Of a stretch of DNA of 8,029 nucleotides, positions 6,501 to 8,029 are shown one piece after another. A model generated the notes under the pieces. It saw nothing but the letters and a program-made list of their open reading frames with translations, was not told where the DNA came from and ran no database searches. The stretch's first letter is position 1, and the number at the start of each line of letters is the position of its first letter. The stretch is from Alphaproteobacteria bacterium (GTDB lineage: Bacteria; Pseudomonadota; Alphaproteobacteria; Sphingomonadales; Rhodothalassiaceae), in the NCBI GenBank assembly GCA_003695555.1, contig RFIU01000190.1, positions 1 to 8,029 on the forward strand, in the 5' to 3' direction. The translations under genes and the position numbers were made by a program.

Positions 6501-8029
6501 TCAGCGCTTCGCCTTCTCGCGATCGAGGTCGCGAAAGCCCCTGCCTTCGGCGGCGAGTCGCTCGATCAGGGGCGCGGGCGTCCAGAAGCGCGGCCCGATG
6601 GCCTCGGCATAGTGGCGAATGCGCGCCAGCACATGATCGAGGCCAAGAGTGTCGCCGTAATACATCGGCCCGCCCCGCCAGCGCGGGAAGCCGTAGCCAT
6701 AGAGCCACACCACGTCGATATCGCCGGCGCGCATCGCGATTCCTTCTTCCAGGATCCGCGCACCTTCATTGACGAGCGGCAGGACGCAGCGTTCGACGAT
6801 CTCCTCGTCCGTGATCTCGCGCCGGGTGATGCCGGCCTTCTTCGCCTCGTCCTCGATGATCTCGAGGGCCAGCGGATTCGGCTTCGGCGCGCCTTCTTCA
6901 TAGACATAGAAGCCGCGACCGGTCTTCTGGCCCTTCGCGCCGGCCTCCACCAGCCGATCATGGACACGAAAGGCGACCGCCTCTTCCTCGTCGGGCCGGA
7001 TCTGCTGGCGCAGCATGTAGCCGATGTCGAGTCCGGCAAGATCGCCCATCTGGAAGGGCCCCATCGGAAAACCGAACTCGTAGATCGCCCGGTCCACCTG
7101 CTGAGGGGTCGCGCCCTCCAGAATCAGGAAGCCGGCCTGGCGGATATAGCCCGAAAGCATCCGGTTGCCGATGAAGCCGTGACAGACGCGCGCGACGACG
7201 CCGACCTTGCGGATCGTCTTCGCGAATTTGAGGGCGGTGAGCAGCACCTCGGGCGCGGTCTTTTCCGCCCGGACGATCTCGAGCAGCTTCATGATGTGGG
7301 CGGGCGAGAAGAAGTGAAGACCCAGCACGTCCTCGGGTCGGCCGGTGGCGGCGGCGATCTCATTGACATTCAGATAGGACGTGTTGGTGGCGAGAATCGC
7401 TCCCTTCTTCGCCACCGCATCGAGACGACGGAAGACTTCCTGCTTGACCTCCATGTTCTCGAACACCGCCTCGATCACGAGATCGGCATCGGCGAGCGCG
7501 CGATAGTCGGTATCGACCGAAAAACGCTCCTTGCGCCGATTCAGTTCGGCCTCGTCGATGCGACCCTTGGTGAAGTCATGCTCAAGAAAGCCATGAACGC
7601 GCGCCCGGCCCGCCTCGGCGGCTTGCGCATCGCGTTCGATCATGGTGACCGGCAATCCGGCCTTGAGGCAGGCGGTGGCGATCCCCGAGCCCATCGTTCC
7701 GCCGCCGACGACACCGACGCGCGCGATCGGACGCGGCTTCGCGTCGACCGGCAGGTCGGGAACCCTCGCCGCTTCGCGTTCGGCGAAGAAGGCGTGGCGC
7801 AGCGCCGCCGACTGTGGATTGGCCATGCATTCCAGGAACAGTTCGCGTTCGCGCTTCACGCCTTCCTCGAAGGGCAGCTCGATCGCCGCGCGGACCGCCC
7901 GGATCGCCTGCTGCGGCGCGAACTGTCCGCGGATGCGCTTCCACATCTTCTTCTCGAATTTCTCGAAGAAGTCGGCAGGCAGATCATCCGTCTTCACCGG
8001 CAGCTCGCGGGTGCGGCGCACCCCCCGGC
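6501..8029 (-). CDS. 3-hydroxyacyl-CoA dehydrogenase part of a FadB/FadJ-like multifunctional protein (N-terminus cut by right edge)
   Basis: This is a beta-oxidation enzyme that oxidises 3-hydroxyacyl-CoA to 3-oxoacyl-CoA with NAD. Counting from the codon at 8019-8021, a linker covers about 1-97. The Rossmann domain follows with GGGTMG at 106-111, HFFSPA at 236-241 (catalytic His236) and Glu248 in LLEIV. GFIGNR at 282-287 opens the C-terminal dehydrogenase domain, and a second copy carries YGYGFPRWRGGP at 441-452. The frame stays open through GGV to the window edge. The linker at the visible N-terminus is what joins an enoyl-CoA hydratase/isomerase domain to the dehydrogenase in bifunctional FadB, FadJ and peroxisomal proteins. 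I infer that the missing part is that domain, and that the GTG at 8021 is internal, not a start. It converges on scoAB. CTGATCAG (6497-6504) spans its stop. Confidence 0.93.
   Translation of the reverse strand, partial: RGVRRTRELPVKTDDLPADFFEKFEKKMWKRIRGQFAPQQAIRAVRAAIELPFEEGVKRERELFLECMANPQSAALRHAFFAEREAARVPDLPVDAKPRPIARVGVVGGGTMGSGIATACLKAGLPVTMIERDAQAAEAGRARVHGFLEHDFTKGRIDEAELNRRKERFSVDTDYRALADADLVIEAVFENMEVKQEVFRRLDAVAKKGAILATNTSYLNVNEIAAATGRPEDVLGLHFFSPAHIMKLLEIVRAEKTAPEVLLTALKFAKTIRKVGVVARVCHGFIGNRMLSGYIRQAGFLILEGATPQQVDRAIYEFGFPMGPFQMGDLAGLDIGYMLRQQIRPDEEEAVAFRVHDRLVEAGAKGQKTGRGFYVYEEGAPKPNPLALEIIEDEAKKAGITRREITDEEIVERCVLPLVNEGARILEEGIAMRAGDIDVVWLYGYGFPRWRGGPMYYGDTLGLDHVLARIRHYAEAIGPRFWTPAPLIERLAAEGRGFRDLDREKAKR

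Noticed and set aside
8019..8021. GTG as the true start of the 3-hydroxyacyl-CoA dehydrogenase
   Set aside because: The frame is open beyond it to the window edge, and the visible N-terminus matches the inter-domain linker of longer multifunctional proteins, so the gene continues past the window.

Overview
The window is GC-rich, densely coded DNA from an alphaproteobacterium; I cannot name the genus. The lineage call rests on gene order and protein style. priA sits directly upstream of an atpH-atpA pair, and a short single-domain transaldolase gene diverges from priA. As I recall, this arrangement is common in Alphaproteobacteria. Candidate promoters have the CTTGAC-type -35 box usual in that class.

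Layout. Positions 1-801 (minus) hold the N-terminal half of atpA (F1 alpha subunit), cut by the left edge. atpH (F1 delta subunit, TTG start) lies 2 nt upstream of it at 804-1361. Positions 1362-1667 are a non-coding leader with two overlapping inverted repeats. priA (replication restart helicase) fills 1668-3893 on the same strand. After a 183-nt divergent intergenic region comes tal on the plus strand (4077-4730). A 287-nt spacer with a recognisable promoter leads into scoA-scoB (5018-6455), the two subunits of a 3-oxoacid CoA-transferase. A convergent gene (6501 to the right edge, minus) encodes the hydroxyacyl-CoA dehydrogenase part of a FadB/FadJ-like beta-oxidation protein. Its N-terminal hydratase/isomerase domain should lie beyond the window.

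How the genes fit together. atpH and atpA form the start of the F1 ATP synthase operon. priA is a housekeeping neighbour that may be cotranscribed with it. tal belongs to the non-oxidative pentose phosphate pathway. scoAB would activate acetoacetate (or another 3-oxoacid) with CoA from succinyl-CoA, and the FadB-like protein oxidises 3-hydroxyacyl-CoA. The right third is therefore a small fatty-acid/ketone-body catabolism neighbourhood, although its two units are transcribed towards each other.

I found no mobile element, CRISPR array, tRNA, rRNA or phage gene, and no sign of an undescribed system. The coding content is ordinary core metabolism. The few points worth a second look are the atp leader structures, the back-to-back promoter element between priA and tal, the active-site signature of the transaldolase, and the palindrome upstream of scoA.
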